From Candidatus Solirubrobacter pratensis (GTDB lineage Bacteria; Actinomycetota; Thermoleophilia; Solirubrobacterales; Solirubrobacteraceae), in NCBI RefSeq assembly GCF_000425945.1, contig NZ_KE384482.1:1-64000 (forward strand): DNA of 64,000 nucleotides. The letters are read 5' to 3'. The position numbers and the translations under genes are program-made. The notes below the pieces were generated by a model, which had not been told where the DNA came from, ran no database searches, and was given only the letters and a program-made list of their open reading frames with translations. Positions 22,863 through 31,169 of this stretch are shown here, piece after piece; position 1 is the stretch's first letter; each line of letters starts with the position of its first letter.

Positions 22863-25208
22863 TCAGCGCTGCCTCCTGCGCGCCGGCGCGCGCCCCGGCG
22901 GCTGCACAGGCTCCGGCCCGGGCACGGGCGGCGTCCAGTGGCGCGTCTGCGGCGCGCCCTCCGCGAGCCGCACGCGCTCGTCGCCGTGGAAGATGTCGAC
23001 CGGCTCGCCCTCGAGCAGCTCGTAGGTCACCTGCGGGTGGCGGACCTCGACGCGCAGCCGCCGCCCCCGCCACATGAAGCGGAAGCACAGCCGCGCCAGC
23101 GCGGCCGGCAGGCGTGGGCGGAACATCATCCCGCGGCGGGAGTCGCGCGCCCCGCCGAAGCCGACGACGGCCGCGATCCACGCCCCCGCCAGCGACGCCA
23201 TGTGCAGGCCGTCGCGCGTGTTGTGCTCGAGGTCGGCGAGGTCCATCAGCGCCGCCTCGCCGAAGTAGTCGTAGGCGAGCTCGAGGTGCCCGACCTCGGC
23301 CGCCACCACCGCCTGCACGCACGCCGACAGCGACGAGTCGCGCACCGTGATCGCCTCGTAGTAGGCGAAGTCGCGCGCCTTCTGGTCCGCGGTGAAGCGG
23401 TCCCCGCGCGACATCAGCGCCATCACGAGATCGGGCTGCTTGACGACCTGCTGCTGGTAGAGCTGGAAGTACGGCATGTGCAGCAGCAGCGGGTACTCGA
23501 AGGTGCTGAAGTCGGGGACGGCGTGGTTGAGGAAGTCGGCGTCCTGCGGATGCACGCCCAGGCGCTCGTCGTAGGGCACGTGCATCGCGGCGGCGGCGTC
23601 GCGCCAGGCGGCGATCTCCTCGTCGTCGACGCCGAGCGCGGCCGCCTCCGCCGCGTGCCGCGACGCCAGCTCGGCCGCGTTGCGCAGGTTCCGCTCGGCC
23701 ATCAGGTTCGTGTAGACGTTGTCGTCGACGAGCGCCGAGTACTCGTCGGGCCCCGTCACGCCGTCGATGTGGAAGACGCCGGCGGCGTCGTGGTGGCCGA
23801 GCGACCGCCACAGCCGCGCGGTCTCGACCAGCAGCTCGAGGCCCGCGCCGCGGCCGAACTCCTCGTCGCCGGTCGCGCGCAGGTAGCGCAGCACGGCGTC
23901 GGCGATGTCGGCGTTGATGTGGAACGCCGCCGTGCCCGCCGGCCAGTAGGCCGAGCACTCCTGCCCGCGGATCGTGCGCCACGGGAACGCCGAGCCCTCC
24001 AGCCCGAGCTGCTTCCCGCGCTCGCATGCGAGGCGGAGCGTCGAGTGGCGCCAGCGCAGCGCGTCCGCGGCCGCATGCGGCGCGGTGTAGGTGAGCACGG
24101 GCAGCACGAAGGACTCGGTGTCCCAGAACACGTGCCCGTCGTAGCCGGGGCCGGTGAGTCCCTTGGCCGGGATCGCCCGCTGCTCGGCGCGAGCGCCGGC
24201 CTGCAGCGTATGGAAGAGCCCGAAGCGGACCGCCTGCTGGAGCTCGCCGTCGCCGTCGATCTCGACGTCGGCGCGCTCCCAGAAGTCGTCCAGGTACTCG
24301 TGCTGGCGGCTGACGAGCTGGTCCCAGCCCGCGCGGTTGGCGGAGGCCAGCGCGGCGTCGACCTGGTCGCGCACCGACGGCAGCGAGCGCCGGCTCGACC
24401 AGCCGTAGGCCAGGTACTTCGTCAGCGTCAGCGAGCCGTCGGGCGGCAGCTCGCAGCTGACGAGCACGCGCGCGAGATCGGGGGCGATGTCGGAGACGGT
24501 GACGGTGCGGTCCGGGCCGTCGATCAGGTGGTCCATCCCGGCCGCCATCCGCAGCCCGCTCTGGCGCGTCCGGTGCACGAGCACGGCGCGGGCGTGGTGC
24601 AGCTCCTGCTCCTCGGCCATCAACGGCGCGGCGAGCACCTCGGCGGCGCGCGGGTCGGCGCTGCGCGGAGGTCCCGGCTCGTTGGCCGTCAGCGCCGACT
24701 GCGCGACCACGCGCAGCGGCGCGCCGTCATGGCCGCGCACCTCGTAGCGGATCGCCGCCACCGAGCGCTGCACGAACGAGACCAGCCGGATCGAGCGCAC
24801 CTCGACCTCGCGGCCCGACGGCGAGCGCCAGCAGACCTGCCGCGTCAACAGCCCCGTGCGCAGGTCCAGCGTGCGCGTGTGGTGGAGCACCTCGCCGTAG
24901 CGGATGTCGAGCGGCTCGTCGTCGACGAGCAACCGGATCAGCTTGCCGTTGGTGACGTTGACGACGGTCTGGCCGTCCTCCGGGTAGCCGTAGCCCGCTT
25001 CGGCGTACGGCAGCGGGCGCGTCTCGTAGAACGCGTTCAGGTACGTCCCCGGCAGCCCGCTGGGCTCGCCCTCGTCGAGGTTGCCGCGCAGCCCGATGTG
25101 GCCGTTGGAGAGCGCGAACACCGACTCCGACTGCGCCAGCACCTCGAGGTGGACGCCCTCCTCCGTGATCGCCCACGGCTCGACCGAGAACGCCGGGTGC
25201 GTGATCAC
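22863..25208 (-). CDS. Glycoside hydrolase family 65 disaccharide phosphorylase
   Basis: A 781-residue inverting phosphorylase (maltose, trehalose or kojibiose type). The N-terminal beta-sandwich spans residues 5-270 (SNGHIGLRGNLDEGEPSGLPGTYLNAFYE), then the linker and the (alpha/alpha)6 barrel with FWDTESFVLPVLTY (about 360) and the general acid Glu489 in GVTGPDEYSALVDDN; GHLELAYDYFGEAALMDL lies near 650. The C-terminal tail is Pro/Arg-rich. It splits a glucose disaccharide with phosphate to beta-glucose 1-phosphate and glucose. The start is GTG 25208, overlapping the phosphoglucomutase stop by 4 bases. Confidence 0.93.
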   Translation of the reverse strand: MITHPAFSVEPWAITEEGVHLEVLAQSESVFALSNGHIGLRGNLDEGEPSGLPGTYLNAFYETRPLPYAEAGYGYPEDGQTVVNVTNGKLIRLLVDDEPLDIRYGEVLHHTRTLDLRTGLLTRQVCWRSPSGREVEVRSIRLVSFVQRSVAAIRYEVRGHDGAPLRVVAQSALTANEPGPPRSADPRAAEVLAAPLMAEEQELHHARAVLVHRTRQSGLRMAAGMDHLIDGPDRTVTVSDIAPDLARVLVSCELPPDGSLTLTKYLAYGWSSRRSLPSVRDQVDAALASANRAGWDQLVSRQHEYLDDFWERADVEIDGDGELQQAVRFGLFHTLQAGARAEQRAIPAKGLTGPGYDGHVFWDTESFVLPVLTYTAPHAAADALRWRHSTLRLACERGKQLGLEGSAFPWRTIRGQECSAYWPAGTAAFHINADIADAVLRYLRATGDEEFGRGAGLELLVETARLWRSLGHHDAAGVFHIDGVTGPDEYSALVDDNVYTNLMAERNLRNAAELASRHAAEAAALGVDDEEIAAWRDAAAAMHVPYDERLGVHPQDADFLNHAVPDFSTFEYPLLLHMPYFQLYQQQVVKQPDLVMALMSRGDRFTADQKARDFAYYEAITVRDSSLSACVQAVVAAEVGHLELAYDYFGEAALMDLADLEHNTRDGLHMASLAGAWIAAVVGFGGARDSRRGMMFRPRLPAALARLCFRFMWRGRRLRVEVRHPQVTYELLEGEPVDIFHGDERVRLAEGAPQTRHWTPPVPGPEPVQPPGRAPARRRQR

Positions 25209-25897
25209 AGCAGCTCCTCCAGGTCCTCGACGACGACGTCGGCGCCGTGATCGCGGAGCTTGTCGCGCTGCCCGACGCGGTCGACGCCGACCACCTGGCC
25301 GAAGTCGCCCGCGCGGCCGGCCTCGACGCCGGCGAGGGCGTCCTCGAAGACCGCCGCCTGGGCGCGCGGCACGCCGAGCCGCCGCGCGCCTTCCAGGAAC
25401 GTGTCCGGGTGCGGCTTGCCTGCGAGGTGCTGTGCGTCGGCGACAAGCCCGTCCACGCGCACCTCGAGCAGGTGGTCGATGCCGGCCGCCTTGAGCACGT
25501 CCTCGCAGTTGTGACTGGAGGAGACGACGGCCCGCCGCAGGCCCGCATCGCGCGCCGCCTCGAGGTAGCGGACCGAGCCGGGGTACGCCTCGACGCCGTC
25601 GGTCCTGATCAGCTCGAGGACGAGGGCGTTCTTGATGTTCCCGAGCCGCGCGATCTCGTCCTCGGCGGGATGCAGGCCGCGCGACGCGAGGAAGTCGCGG
25701 ACGCCGGCGTCGCGCGGCTTGCCGTCGACATAGGTGTCGTAGTCGTCGTGCTCGTCGAACGGGCGCTCGTCGCCGTGCTCGCGCAGGTAGGCGTCGAACA
25801 TCTGCTTCCACGCGCGCGCATGAACGGTGGCCGTCTTGGTCAGCACGCCGTCCAGGTCGAACAAGCAAGCCGTGATGCCGTCGGGGAGTCCGAGCAT
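25205..25897 (-). CDS. pgmB: Beta-phosphoglucomutase family HAD hydrolase
   Basis: A 230-residue HAD enzyme with a small helical cap. Motif I is FDLDGVLTKTA, with nucleophile and acid/base Asp; the cap contains DYDTYVDGKPR; motif II is VVSSSH, the Lys is in AGKPHPD and the acid pair in AVFEDALAGVEA. It converts the beta-glucose 1-phosphate made by the coupled GH65 phosphorylase to glucose 6-phosphate. A good ribosome site, AAGGAGA, precedes ATG 25897. A hairpin lies between this gene and the RpiR gene. Confidence 0.93.
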   Translation of the reverse strand: MLGLPDGITACLFDLDGVLTKTATVHARAWKQMFDAYLREHGDERPFDEHDDYDTYVDGKPRDAGVRDFLASRGLHPAEDEIARLGNIKNALVLELIRTDGVEAYPGSVRYLEAARDAGLRRAVVSSSHNCEDVLKAAGIDHLLEVRVDGLVADAQHLAGKPHPDTFLEGARRLGVPRAQAAVFEDALAGVEAGRAGDFGQVVGVDRVGQRDKLRDHGADVVVEDLEELL

Positions 25898-25911
25898 GGT
25901 CTCCTTGTACA

Positions 25912-25933
25912 GGTGCGCGTGACCGCGCGCACC
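25912..25933. terminator. Hairpin between RpiR regulator and pgmB
   Basis: GGTGCGCG (25912-25919) pairs with CGCGCACC (25926-25933) around TGACCG. It lies just after the regulator's stop and before the AAGGAGA ribosome site of pgmB. There is no T-run. It may set the ratio of regulator to enzyme messages or be an RNA-processing site. Confidence 0.4.
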
Positions 25934-25934
25934 G

Positions 25935-26801
25935 CTACTTCAGCTTGAAGGCGCGGATGCGGTCGTCGTATTGGGCCGCGTCGCGCGCGTATAGCCCGTA
26001 GGCGAGTGCCTGCAGGATCGAGAGCAGGCCTGTATGCGAGCGCACGAACGCCGGCGAGTTCGACGAGTAGTAGAGCGTGCGCTCCGCGAGCTTGGAGACG
26101 TCCGACAGCGTCGCGTCCACGATCGCCAGCGTGCCGGCCTTGCGGTGACGGGCGATCTTCATCGCGCGCACGACGAGCGGATGCGGGCGGCCGGCGGACA
26201 GCCCGATCACGAGCGTGCGCTCGTCGATCCGGCCGAGCCGGCTCAGCGCCTCCTGCGACGGCGACGCCGCGATCTCGGCGCGCACGTCGAGCAGCATCAG
26301 CAGATGGCGCAGGTAGGACGCGAAGAACGCCATCTGGTCGGTGCCGGCGATCAGGATCCGCTCGGCGACGGCGATCGCCTCGATCGCGCCGTCGACCTCC
26401 GAGCGCGAGACCCGCCGGGCCGTGTCCTCGACGTTGACGTGGTCGGCCGCGACGGCCTGCTCGAACGCCGACTGGTCGAGGCTGAACAAGGGCGCCGCGG
26501 TGTCGGGCGCCGGCCCGCTCGCGCGGTGGTGGTGGCGGTACTCGTCGCGCGCCGCCTCCTGCAGCTCAGGGAACCCCTCGAAGCCGAGCGCCTGGCTGAA
26601 GCGCACCACCGTCGAGGACGACGTGCTCGCGCGGCGAGCCAGCTCCTCGGCCGTGTGGAAGGCGACCTCGTCGAGGTGGTCGACGACGTACTGGGCGACG
26701 TCCTTCTGAGAGCGTGAGAACTCGTCGAAGCGTGCGGAGATGTACGCGGAAAGTGTCTGGTGGCCGCGGGCGGCCGGGGGCATGATGGCGGTCCTCGGCA
26801 T
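25935..26801 (-). CDS. MurR/RpiR-family transcriptional regulator
   Basis: A 288-residue two-domain regulator from ATG 26801 (ATG 26783 also possible). Residues about 15-90 form the HTH_6 domain (SQKDVAQYVVDHLDEVAFHTAEELARRASTSSSTVVRFSQALGF is the core), and about 120-260 is a SIS sugar-phosphate-binding domain (ILIAGTDQMAFFASYLRHLL, VIGLSAGRPHPLVVRAM). It sits directly upstream of the phosphoglucomutase-GH65 pair on the same strand, so it probably responds to a sugar phosphate from that pathway. The gap to the divergent rfbC gene is 46 bases and contains CCGTC-TTTC-GACGG, a possible operator. Confidence 0.88.
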   Translation of the reverse strand: MPRTAIMPPAARGHQTLSAYISARFDEFSRSQKDVAQYVVDHLDEVAFHTAEELARRASTSSSTVVRFSQALGFEGFPELQEAARDEYRHHHRASGPAPDTAAPLFSLDQSAFEQAVAADHVNVEDTARRVSRSEVDGAIEAIAVAERILIAGTDQMAFFASYLRHLLMLLDVRAEIAASPSQEALSRLGRIDERTLVIGLSAGRPHPLVVRAMKIARHRKAGTLAIVDATLSDVSKLAERTLYYSSNSPAFVRSHTGLLSILQALAYGLYARDAAQYDDRIRAFKLK

Positions 26802-26847
26802 GGCGGACCCGTCTTTCGACGGCCCCTCCCTAACCTCCTCCCCATCT

Positions 26848-27396
26848 ATGCAACGGCTTGAGACGAGACTCGACGGGCTGGTACTGCTGGAGCCCAAGGT
26901 GCACGGCGACGCGCGTGGCTTCTTCGTGGAGACGTTTCGCGCGGACGTCGCCGCTCAGTACGGGATCCCTGTCGAATACGTTCAAGACAACCACTCCCGC
27001 TCGCGCAGGGGCACGCTGCGCGGGATCCACTTCCAGACGCATCCGGGGCAGGGCAAGCTCGTGCGCGTCGCCCGCGGCGTCGTCTGGGACGTGGTCGTGG
27101 ACCTGCGGCGCTCCTCGCCGACGTTCGGGCAGTGGGAAGGCGTCCGGCTCGACGACGAGAGCGGGCGCATGCTGTGGATCCCGGTCGGGTTCGGGCACGG
27201 CTTCCTCGTGCTCTCCGAGGTCGCCGACTTCGTCTACAAGTGCACCAACTACTACGACCCGGCGACCGAGGCGGGCATCCGCTTCGACGATCCCGACGTG
27301 GGGATCGAATGGCCGGCCGACGTCGAGCTCCTGTACTCCGAGCGCGACCGCACCGCGCCCACGCTGTCGGACATGGCGGACTCGCTGCCGTTTTGA
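26848..27396 (+). CDS. rfbC: dTDP-4-dehydrorhamnose 3,5-epimerase
   Basis: A 182-residue cupin enzyme that epimerises dTDP-4-keto-6-deoxyglucose at C3 and C5 on the way to dTDP-L-rhamnose. Typical sequence: EPKVHGDARGFFVETF (about residues 15-30), catalytic His61 in LRGIHFQ, WDVVVDLRRSSPTF, IPVGFGHGFLVLSE and a catalytic Tyr in YKCTNYY. The start ATG 26848 matches the family N-terminus although no clear ribosome site precedes it. The other rhamnose genes are not nearby. Its stop overlaps the TTG start of gluQ by 4 bases. Confidence 0.95.
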   Translation: MQRLETRLDGLVLLEPKVHGDARGFFVETFRADVAAQYGIPVEYVQDNHSRSRRGTLRGIHFQTHPGQGKLVRVARGVVWDVVVDLRRSSPTFGQWEGVRLDDESGRMLWIPVGFGHGFLVLSEVADFVYKCTNYYDPATEAGIRFDDPDVGIEWPADVELLYSERDRTAPTLSDMADSLPF

Positions 27397-28259
27397 GAGG
27401 GCGCTTCGCCCCCAGCCCGACCGGCACGCTGCACCTCGGCAACCTGAGGACGGCGGTGCTCGCGTGGCTGTTCGCGCGCTCGGCGGGGTCGGAGTTCCTG
27501 ATGCGGATCGAGGACCTCGACGCGGGCCGCGTGCGCTCGCGGTTCGTCGGCGCGCAGCTCGAGGACCTCGCGGCGATCGGGCTCGACTGGGATGGCGACG
27601 CCATCGCGCAGTCCGAGCGCGGCGCGCTGTACGCGGACGCGCTCGGGCGGCTCGACACCTACGAGTGCTTCTGCACGCGGGCCGAGATCCGCGAGGCCGC
27701 GTCGGCGGCGCACGGGCCGGTGGGGATGTACCCCGGGACCTGTCGCTCGCTCACCGTCGCGCAGCGCGCGCAGCTGCGGGCGGCGGGCCGCGTCCCGGCG
27801 CTGCGCGTGCGGACGGACGGCGAGGTGGTCGGCTTCGAGGATCGCGTCGCCGGCTTCTTCGAGGGCGCCGTCGACGACTTCGTCGTGCGTCGCAACGACG
27901 GGGCGCACGCCTACAACCTCGCGGTCGTGGTCGACGACGCGGCGCAGGGCGTCGAGGAGGTGGTGCGCGGCGCGGACCTGCTCGACTCGACCCCGCGCCA
28001 GCTCTGGCTGGCCCGCGCGCTCGGCGTGCCGGATCCGTCCTACGCGCACGTCCCGCTCGTGCTCGGCCCCGACGGCCGCCGGCTGGCCAAGCGCCATGGC
28101 GACGTCACGCTGCGCGAGGTCGCGCCGGCGGACGCGGTGGCGTGGATGGCGCGCTCGCTCGGGCTGCCGCCGGCGACGACGGCGCGCGAGCTGCTGCCCG
28201 CGTTCGATCCGCAGGCGCTGCCGCGCGAGCCGGCCGTGTACGTGGACTCCGCGGCGTGA
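27393..28259 (+). CDS. gluQ: Glutamyl-Q tRNA(Asp) synthetase
   Basis: A 288-residue truncated glutamyl-tRNA synthetase paralogue without the anticodon-binding domain; it attaches glutamate to queuosine in tRNA(Asp). RFAPSPTGTLHLGNLRTA carries the HIGH-like motif, RIEDLDAGRVR follows, zinc-binding cysteines are in CFCTRAEI and YPGTCRS, and RRLAKRHGD is the KMSKS equivalent. Its length equals known GluQ enzymes. The start is TTG 27393, overlapping the rfbC stop; its own TGA overlaps the GTG of the decayed LAL gene. Presence suggests the organism makes or salvages queuosine. Confidence 0.93.
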   Translation: MRGRFAPSPTGTLHLGNLRTAVLAWLFARSAGSEFLMRIEDLDAGRVRSRFVGAQLEDLAAIGLDWDGDAIAQSERGALYADALGRLDTYECFCTRAEIREAASAAHGPVGMYPGTCRSLTVAQRAQLRAAGRVPALRVRTDGEVVGFEDRVAGFFEGAVDDFVVRRNDGAHAYNLAVVVDDAAQGVEEVVRGADLLDSTPRQLWLARALGVPDPSYAHVPLVLGPDGRRLAKRHGDVTLREVAPADAVAWMARSLGLPPATTARELLPAFDPQALPREPAVYVDSAA

Positions 28260-28815
28260 GCGCGCTGGTTGGCCGCGAGGATGAGCGGTCAGGGGATGCG
28301 GGTCTTCCTCGCCGCGGCTGACGGGGCTGCGCTCGAGCATCTCGGCGAGATCCCGCGTGTGCACCCCGAGGCGCTGCGCGGCGCGCTCGCCGGCTCGACG
28401 TGATCGGCCGCGCGGTCACGCTGCGCGACCGCGAGCCGGCCGAGGCCGCGCGCATCGTCTCGCTCGGCGAGGGCGAGCTGGAGTCCCGCCACCCGCTCCT
28501 GCGCTCCGCCGCCGACCACGTCCGCGCCGGCCGGCGCGAGGAGGCCGGGGCGCTGGTACGCGAGCTCGCCGACGCGGCCGGCGCGACCGGCTCCGGCTGG
28601 GCGCGCGCGGCCGTCGCGCCGCGCGTCCGTGGGCGCAGCGCGCGCGGGCCGAGCTGCGCGCGACCGGCGAATACCACCTTGGCCAGATCTACCGGAAGCT
28701 GGACGTCCGCGGGCGGGCGCAGCTCGCGCGGCTGGTGGCGATGGAGCTGTCCGAGGGAGAGCGCGATCCGGCGGTGCCGGCCGACGCGCTCTCCTGGCAG
28801 GACTGCCCTGCTTGA
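28256..28815 (+). pseudogene. Remnant of a LAL-type LuxR-family transcriptional regulator
   Basis: Pieces of a large ATP-binding LuxR regulator survive in order. GTG 28256 opens M-S-A-L-V-G-R-E-D-E-R, the usual start of the ATPase domain, then stops at 28319. In the same frame, 28490-28510 encodes HPLLRSA, the conserved end of the ATPase domain. One frame away, 28630-28671 encodes WAQRARAELRATGE, the segment just before the LuxR HTH, joined directly at 28672 to YHLGQIYRKLDVRGRAQLARL, the end of the HTH. About 40 residues of HTH and most of the roughly 2.7-kb gene are gone. The start still overlaps the gluQ stop by 4 bases. It is surely non-functional. Confidence 0.75.
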
Positions 28816-28835
28816 CGTACAAATAGGACCGCGCG

Positions 28836-29390
28836 ATGCGAGATGTGCTCTACCTCGAACGGGTCGACCAGGCGGACGCGCTCTTCAAGCCGCGCCGCAT
28901 CGAGGTGCTGCGGCGGCTCGTCGAGCCGAACACCTGCACCCAGATCGGGAAGGACCTCGGCGACTCCCCGCAGAAGGTCTATTACCACGTCAAGCGGCTT
29001 CAGTCCGCGGGGCTGGTGGAGCTCGTGGACGAGCGGCGCATCCGCGGGATCACCGAAGGCATCTACCAGGCGGCCGCGCACTCCTACTGGGTCTCGCCCG
29101 CGCTCGTCGGCCGGATCGGGCCGCCGCGCTCGGACAACCAGTACGGGCTCGGGTACCTGCTCAACCTGACCGAAGGTCTGCAGGCGGACCTCGCCGGACT
29201 CGCCGCACAGGAGGGCTCGCCGCCGACGCTCGGGATCTCGGGCGAGGTCCGGCTGCGCGGCGACCAGGGCGCCGCGTTCGTCGCCGATCTGCAGGCGGCG
29301 TTCGAGGGCGTGCTCGACCGCTACGGCGGCGACGAGGGCACCCGGTTCCGGCTCGCGCTGGCCTGCTACCCCAACGCGAACGGGGCCTGA
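28836..29390 (+). CDS. ArsR-like helix-turn-helix transcriptional regulator
   Basis: A 184-residue regulator. Residues 15-75 form a winged helix: KPRRIEVLRRLVEPNTCTQIGKDLGDSPQKVYYHVKRLQSAGLVELV. The rest has a LNLTEGLQADLAGLAAQ helix and an alpha-beta segment (RFRLALACYP) seen in HTH_20-type actinobacterial regulators. Start ATG 28836. It lies 20 bases past the LAL remnant and its stop is 2 bases from the end of the convergent coiled-coil gene. Its ligand and targets are unknown. Confidence 0.8.
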   Translation: MRDVLYLERVDQADALFKPRRIEVLRRLVEPNTCTQIGKDLGDSPQKVYYHVKRLQSAGLVELVDERRIRGITEGIYQAAAHSYWVSPALVGRIGPPRSDNQYGLGYLLNLTEGLQADLAGLAAQEGSPPTLGISGEVRLRGDQGAAFVADLQAAFEGVLDRYGGDEGTRFRLALACYPNANGA

Positions 29391-29392
29391 GC

Positions 29393-30301
29393 TCAGTCGA
29401 GCCGCTCGCCGAGGCGCGCGACCTCGTCGCGCGTCGCGTCGACGGCCTCGCGCGCCTCGCCCAGCACCTTCTGCATCGCCTCGGCCTCCACACGGGCGTC
29501 CTCGGCCTCGGCGAGCGCGGCCTGGAGCCGGTGCTCCGCGCGGCGGACGTCCTTCTCCGCCGCCGCCAGCGCGCGCTCGCGCACCTTCAACGCGCCGCGC
29601 GCCTCGCGAAGCTCGCGCTCCAGCGCCTCGCGCTCGCGCTTGGCCGCCTCGTGCTCGGCCCGCTCGCGCTCCTTCGCCTCCGCGGCCTCGCGCTCGGCCG
29701 CCTCGTCGCGCGGCTTCGCCTTGCGCGTGGCGCGCACGGGCTCGCGGCCTTCGGCGCGCTTCGCCGGCCTGGCGGCCGCCTTGGCCTTCGCCCGGCGCGG
29801 CGCGGCGGCGACGTCGGCCTGGTCCGGCGGCGGCCAGGCGCCGCCCGCCTCCGCCTCCAGCGCCAGGCGGCCCTCGGCGAGGGCGTCGCTGAGCTCCTCG
29901 TTGCCGGCGGCCGCGAGCAGCGTCGTGCGCAGGCGGTCGCTCATCGCGCGCGAGAGCTTGCGGCCGGCGGGCTGCAGCGGCTGGGCGGCGGCCATGAACG
30001 CCTCGACCGCGGCCCGCTGGGCGCGCGTCGCCTCGCGCAGGCTCGAGGCGTCGCCGGCCAGCGCCGCCTCCTGCGCCTCGCGCAGCGCCGTGCCGGAGGC
30101 GAGGAAGGCGTCGAGGATCTCCGGCTCGGTCCGGGCGACCTGGTTGGCCGCCCACGCCGCGGGCGTCGGCTTCGGGAGCTTGGCGAGAGCGTCGGCGGTG
30201 TCGCGGTCGCCGGCGCGGCGGAGCGCCTTGGCGGCGGCGTCGCGCTCGGAGACGAAGTCCTCGAGCGGGAGGCCGTACAGCCGGTCGGCCTCGTCAGCCA
30301 T
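29393..30301 (-). CDS. Alanine-rich coiled-coil protein
   Basis: A 302-residue protein. Residues 1-60 are a conserved head (LYGLPLEDFVSERDAAAKALR then PKPTPAAWAANQVART), known from actinobacterial hypothetical proteins; about 60-150 are helical; 165-200 are a basic Lys/Arg/Ala linker; 200-300 are a long coiled coil rich in Glu, Arg and Ala. There is no signal peptide or membrane segment. It is the last gene of the five-gene minus-strand operon and overlaps the peptidase gene by 8 bases. The basic linker suggests nucleic-acid or polyanion binding, which is a guess. Confidence 0.7.
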   Translation of the reverse strand: MADEADRLYGLPLEDFVSERDAAAKALRRAGDRDTADALAKLPKPTPAAWAANQVARTEPEILDAFLASGTALREAQEAALAGDASSLREATRAQRAAVEAFMAAAQPLQPAGRKLSRAMSDRLRTTLLAAAGNEELSDALAEGRLALEAEAGGAWPPPDQADVAAAPRRAKAKAAARPAKRAEGREPVRATRKAKPRDEAAEREAAEAKERERAEHEAAKREREALERELREARGALKVRERALAAAEKDVRRAEHRLQAALAEAEDARVEAEAMQKVLGEAREAVDATRDEVARLGERLD

Positions 30302-31169
30302 CGCGGCCGACCGCGGTCAGGGTGGGCCCGTGCCCGAGCCTCCACGCGCGCGGCATCGCGGGCGTCGTGAACGGCGCGGCGACGTCGTCCGCGCAGACGG
30401 CGATCAGGCCCCCGGTGCCGGGGCGCAGCGCCAGCCCGGCGAGCGCGACCTCGCACGCCTCGGCGAGCGGCAGGCCGGCGTGGCGCATCAGCGCGTCGAC
30501 CTCGTGCGCGAGCGCCGTGCGGATGATCGCCTCGCCGTCGCCGGTGCAGGACACCGCCGCGGTGGCGTCGTCGGCCCAGGTCCCCGCGGCCACCAGCGGC
30601 GAATCCCCGACACGCCCGGGATGCTTGCGCGCGCTGCCGCCCGTGGAGGTGGCGGCGGCGAGGCCGCCGCGGGCGTCGCGGGCGACGGCGCCGACCGTCC
30701 CGCCGCGCGAGGAGTCGCCGTTCTCGAACGCGCGCCGGCGCGCCTCGGTGCGGAACCACGACTCGGGCGCGGTCTCGAGCCCGGCGGTGCGCGCGAACAG
30801 GCTCGCCGACTCGCCCACGAGCATCAGGTGCCGGCCGTCCTCCATCACGGCGCGCGCGGCGCGGACCGGATTCCGGATGCCGCGCAGGGCGGCGACCGAG
30901 CCTGCCGCGCGGTCGGCGCCGCGCATCAGCGAGGCGTCGAGCAGGACGCCGCCGCGCTCGTCGAGCGCCGCGCCGCGGCCGGCGTTGAAGATCGGATCGT
31001 CCTCCAGCACGACGACCGCGGCCTCGACGGCCGCGAGCGCGTCCCCGCCGGCCGCCAGGATCGCGTGCCCCGCCTCCACCGCGGCCTCCATCCCGGCGCG
31101 CGCGGCGTCGTGCGCGTCCGCCGGCCACTCGCCCGCGCCGCCGTGCACCACGATCGCGACGTCCGTCAT
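30294..31169 (-). CDS. Isoaspartyl peptidase/L-asparaginase (Ntn hydrolase)
   Basis: A 291-residue threonine hydrolase precursor. Self-cleavage before Thr158 in SRGGTVGAVARD would expose the nucleophile; VVHGGAGEW at the N-terminus, DDPIFNAGRG (about 64) and the substrate loop STGGSARKHPGRVGDSP (about 175-190) fix the family. It removes isoaspartyl residues from damaged peptides and hydrolyses asparagine. Start ATG 31169. Both ends overlap neighbours (GT-C-like gene by 4 bases, coiled-coil gene by 8), so it belongs to the five-gene operon. Confidence 0.92.
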   Translation of the reverse strand: MTDVAIVVHGGAGEWPADAHDAARAGMEAAVEAGHAILAAGGDALAAVEAAVVVLEDDPIFNAGRGAALDERGGVLLDASLMRGADRAAGSVAALRGIRNPVRAARAVMEDGRHLMLVGESASLFARTAGLETAPESWFRTEARRRAFENGDSSRGGTVGAVARDARGGLAAATSTGGSARKHPGRVGDSPLVAAGTWADDATAAVSCTGDGEAIIRTALAHEVDALMRHAGLPLAEACEVALAGLALRPGTGGLIAVCADDVAAPFTTPAMPRAWRLGHGPTLTAVGRDG

